Below, piece after piece: positions 62,915-64,000 of a stretch of 64,000 nucleotides of DNA. The stretch comes from Nitrospirota bacterium. Lineage in GTDB: Bacteria > Nitrospirota > Leptospirillia > Leptospirillales > Leptospirillaceae. The DNA lies in the NCBI GenBank assembly GCA_021826965.1, contig JAKAYA010000003.1, positions 1 through 64,000 of the forward strand. The letters are read 5' to 3'. The first letter of the stretch is position 1; the number at the start of each line of letters is the position of its first letter. The notes beneath the pieces are model-generated. The model saw only the letters and a list, made by a program, of their open reading frames with translations, did no database searches and was not told the DNA's origin. The position numbers and the translations under genes are program-made.

Positions 62915-64000
62915 TTATCTTTCGTTTTCGCCCCGATCCAGGAGCGAAAGGAGCCACTGAGCGGCCGGCCGGCCCGGAGAGAAGGACCAGGCTTTCTTGC
63001 CCGCCTCCCGAAGGCGGTCCGGCGCGTTCAAGACCGCCGAAAGTTCCGCGGCGCGAGCGGCGGTGTCCGAAAGCCCGCCATCGGGCCAGACCCACCCGCC
63101 TCCCGCCCGCTGGATGGCTTCCGCATTGATCCTCTGATGATCCCGGATAGCGCGCGGATAAGGCACGTAAAACGCGGGAGTTCCGGAGTAGGTGATCTCC
63201 GCAACGGTCATGGCTCCCGCCCGCGCAATGACCAGGGAACTCGTCCGGTAACGGCCCGACAGATCCGGATCGAAACCGAGAACCTCCGCTTCCAATCCCA
63301 GCGTCCTATAGAGTTCTCGCGTCTCTTCCGCACCCGCTTCTCCCGCCTGATGGATAATCCGCAGGACAGGGCCCTCCTTTTCCAGAACGGCCTTCAGGAT
63401 CCCTGGCACCTGCCGGTTGATCTGCCGGGCTCCCTGGCTTCCTCCCACGACCAGAAGCGTCAGTGTCCCCGAAAAACGTTCTTCGTCAGGCCTCTCCGGA
63501 CGAATCGCACTCTTCAGGGGAATGCCCGACGGGGCTTTGTCTCCGTAGGGAAGAACCACACCGGAGACAAACGGTTTCAAAAGGCGGTTCGCCCAACCCG
63601 TCACCCCGTTCGGTTCGAGGAGAAAGACCGGTACTCCCAGGAGAGCGGCAGCCAACACCGATGGAACCTGCACGTATCCCCCCGTACCGACCATCAGATC
63701 CGGACGGAAGTCCTTCAGAATCCGAAGAGCCTCCGAGACTCCGGGAGCGATCCGGGAAACAGCCTGCAGTTTCTCCAGAGGGCTCTTGCCCATAAATCCC
63801 GAGGTCAGAATCCCGGAAAAAGGGATATTTCTCTGCCGGGTCAACCGGTCTTCCAGATTGCCCGGCGTCCCGACATACAGGATGTCGGCGCCGAACTCTT
63901 CCCGGGCGGCTTCAAGAAGAGTGATTGCCGGGACGACATGTCCTCCCGTCCCTCCTCCGGTTACGACCAGACGGGAGATTCTCCCGGAAAGACGGTCAGG
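62915..64000 (-). CDS. murG: MurG glycosyltransferase (5' end at window edge)
   Basis: Peripheral membrane enzyme adding GlcNAc to lipid I (361 residues visible). The frame is open to the right edge: LVVTGGGTGGHVVPAITLLEA shows the GGGTGGH donor-loop motif, and only a few N-terminal codons are missing. Further motifs are GTGGYVQVPSVLAA, FLLEPNGVTGWANRLL, VVGGSQGARQINRQV and ITYSGTPAFYVPYP. Upstream murein and division genes presumably continue beyond the window. Confidence 0.95.
   Translation of the reverse strand, partial: PDRLSGRISRLVVTGGGTGGHVVPAITLLEAAREEFGADILYVGTPGNLEDRLTRQRNIPFSGILTSGFMGKSPLEKLQAVSRIAPGVSEALRILKDFRPDLMVGTGGYVQVPSVLAAALLGVPVFLLEPNGVTGWANRLLKPFVSGVVLPYGDKAPSGIPLKSAIRPERPDEERFSGTLTLLVVGGSQGARQINRQVPGILKAVLEKEGPVLRIIHQAGEAGAEETRELYRTLGLEAEVLGFDPDLSGRYRTSSLVIARAGAMTVAEITYSGTPAFYVPYPRAIRDHQRINAEAIQRAGGGWVWPDGGLSDTAARAAELSAVLNAPDRLREAGKKAWSFSPGRPAAQWLLSLLDRGENER

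Overview
The window is GC-rich, gene-dense chromosomal DNA from a Gram-negative bacterium. It carries LolA, an Mla lipid-transport set, outer-membrane barrels and a lipoprotein. Ribonuclease J, hopanoid genes (shc, hpnG, hpnA, hpnI, hpnJ), a MoaD/ThiF/JAMM-type sulfur-transfer operon and a DruA-like/IS701 transposon point to an acidophilic Nitrospirota of the Leptospirillum kind. That assignment is inference from gene content; no rRNA is present to confirm it. Many genes overlap by a few bases (ATGA, GTGA, TTGA junctions), so long co-transcribed, translationally coupled blocks are the rule.

Layout. 1-9.4 kb (+): ribonuclease J (5' end cut by the window edge), ftsK, lolA, uvrA, a cation-diffusion transporter and pdxA. 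9.4-14 kb (+): a large multidomain GGDEF protein with a zinc-sensing CZB tail, then a small outer-membrane barrel. 14.1-18.8 kb (-): nfo, mlaE, mlaF, mlaD and a membrane-anchored phosphoesterase as one overlapping set. 19.1-20.1 kb (+): galE. 20.1-29.6 kb (-): a twelve-gene operon running metK, ahcY, ThiS-like carrier, cysteine synthase, ThiF-like E1, thrC, MoaD-like carrier, NIL-domain protein, second ThiF-like E1, JAMM peptidase, then a PhoB/PhoR-like pair. A SAM-II-like riboswitch and a terminator sit in front of metK.

30.36-36.33 kb: a decayed integrative element in the 3' end of a tRNA-Ala(GGC) gene, bounded by a 52-bp direct repeat. It holds a frameshifted tyrosine integrase, a RelE-type toxin-antitoxin pair, an unknown ORF, a 2.58-kb insertion sequence whose transposase carries a DruA-like N-terminus, the 3' remnant of a group II intron and a broken ParB-like gene. 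Just outside the left end lies a broken HicB-like gene.

36.7-37.1 kb (+): an unknown 103-residue protein with a strong promoter, a 240-nt leader and a terminator. 37.1-46.5 kb (-): hemN, hemE, a sirohydrochlorin chelatase-like gene, a carotenoid-type membrane protein, half of a DMT transporter, hpnI, hpnJ, ispH and hpnA. 46.7-51.6 kb: a lipoprotein (+) convergent with an outer-membrane barrel, hpnG and shc (-). The hopanoid genes thus form two minus-strand blocks separated by the lipoprotein gene. 52-64 kb: a small membrane protein (+), then the division and cell-wall cluster (-): murG (5' end cut), murC, murB, ddl, ftsQ, ftsA, ftsZ, pgeF, yggS, proC, yggT, divIVA and a DUF167 gene.

How the genes work together. 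The sulfur operon combines carrier-based sulfur transfer (two small Gly-Gly proteins, two E1-like activators, one JAMM protease, a cysteine synthase) with the SAM cycle (metK, ahcY), and its SAM-sensing leader would shut the set down when SAM is plentiful. The hopanoid blocks make, and probably decorate, bacteriohopanepolyols from isoprenoids supplied through IspH. The Mla, LolA and barrel genes serve the outer membrane that hopanoids stabilise.
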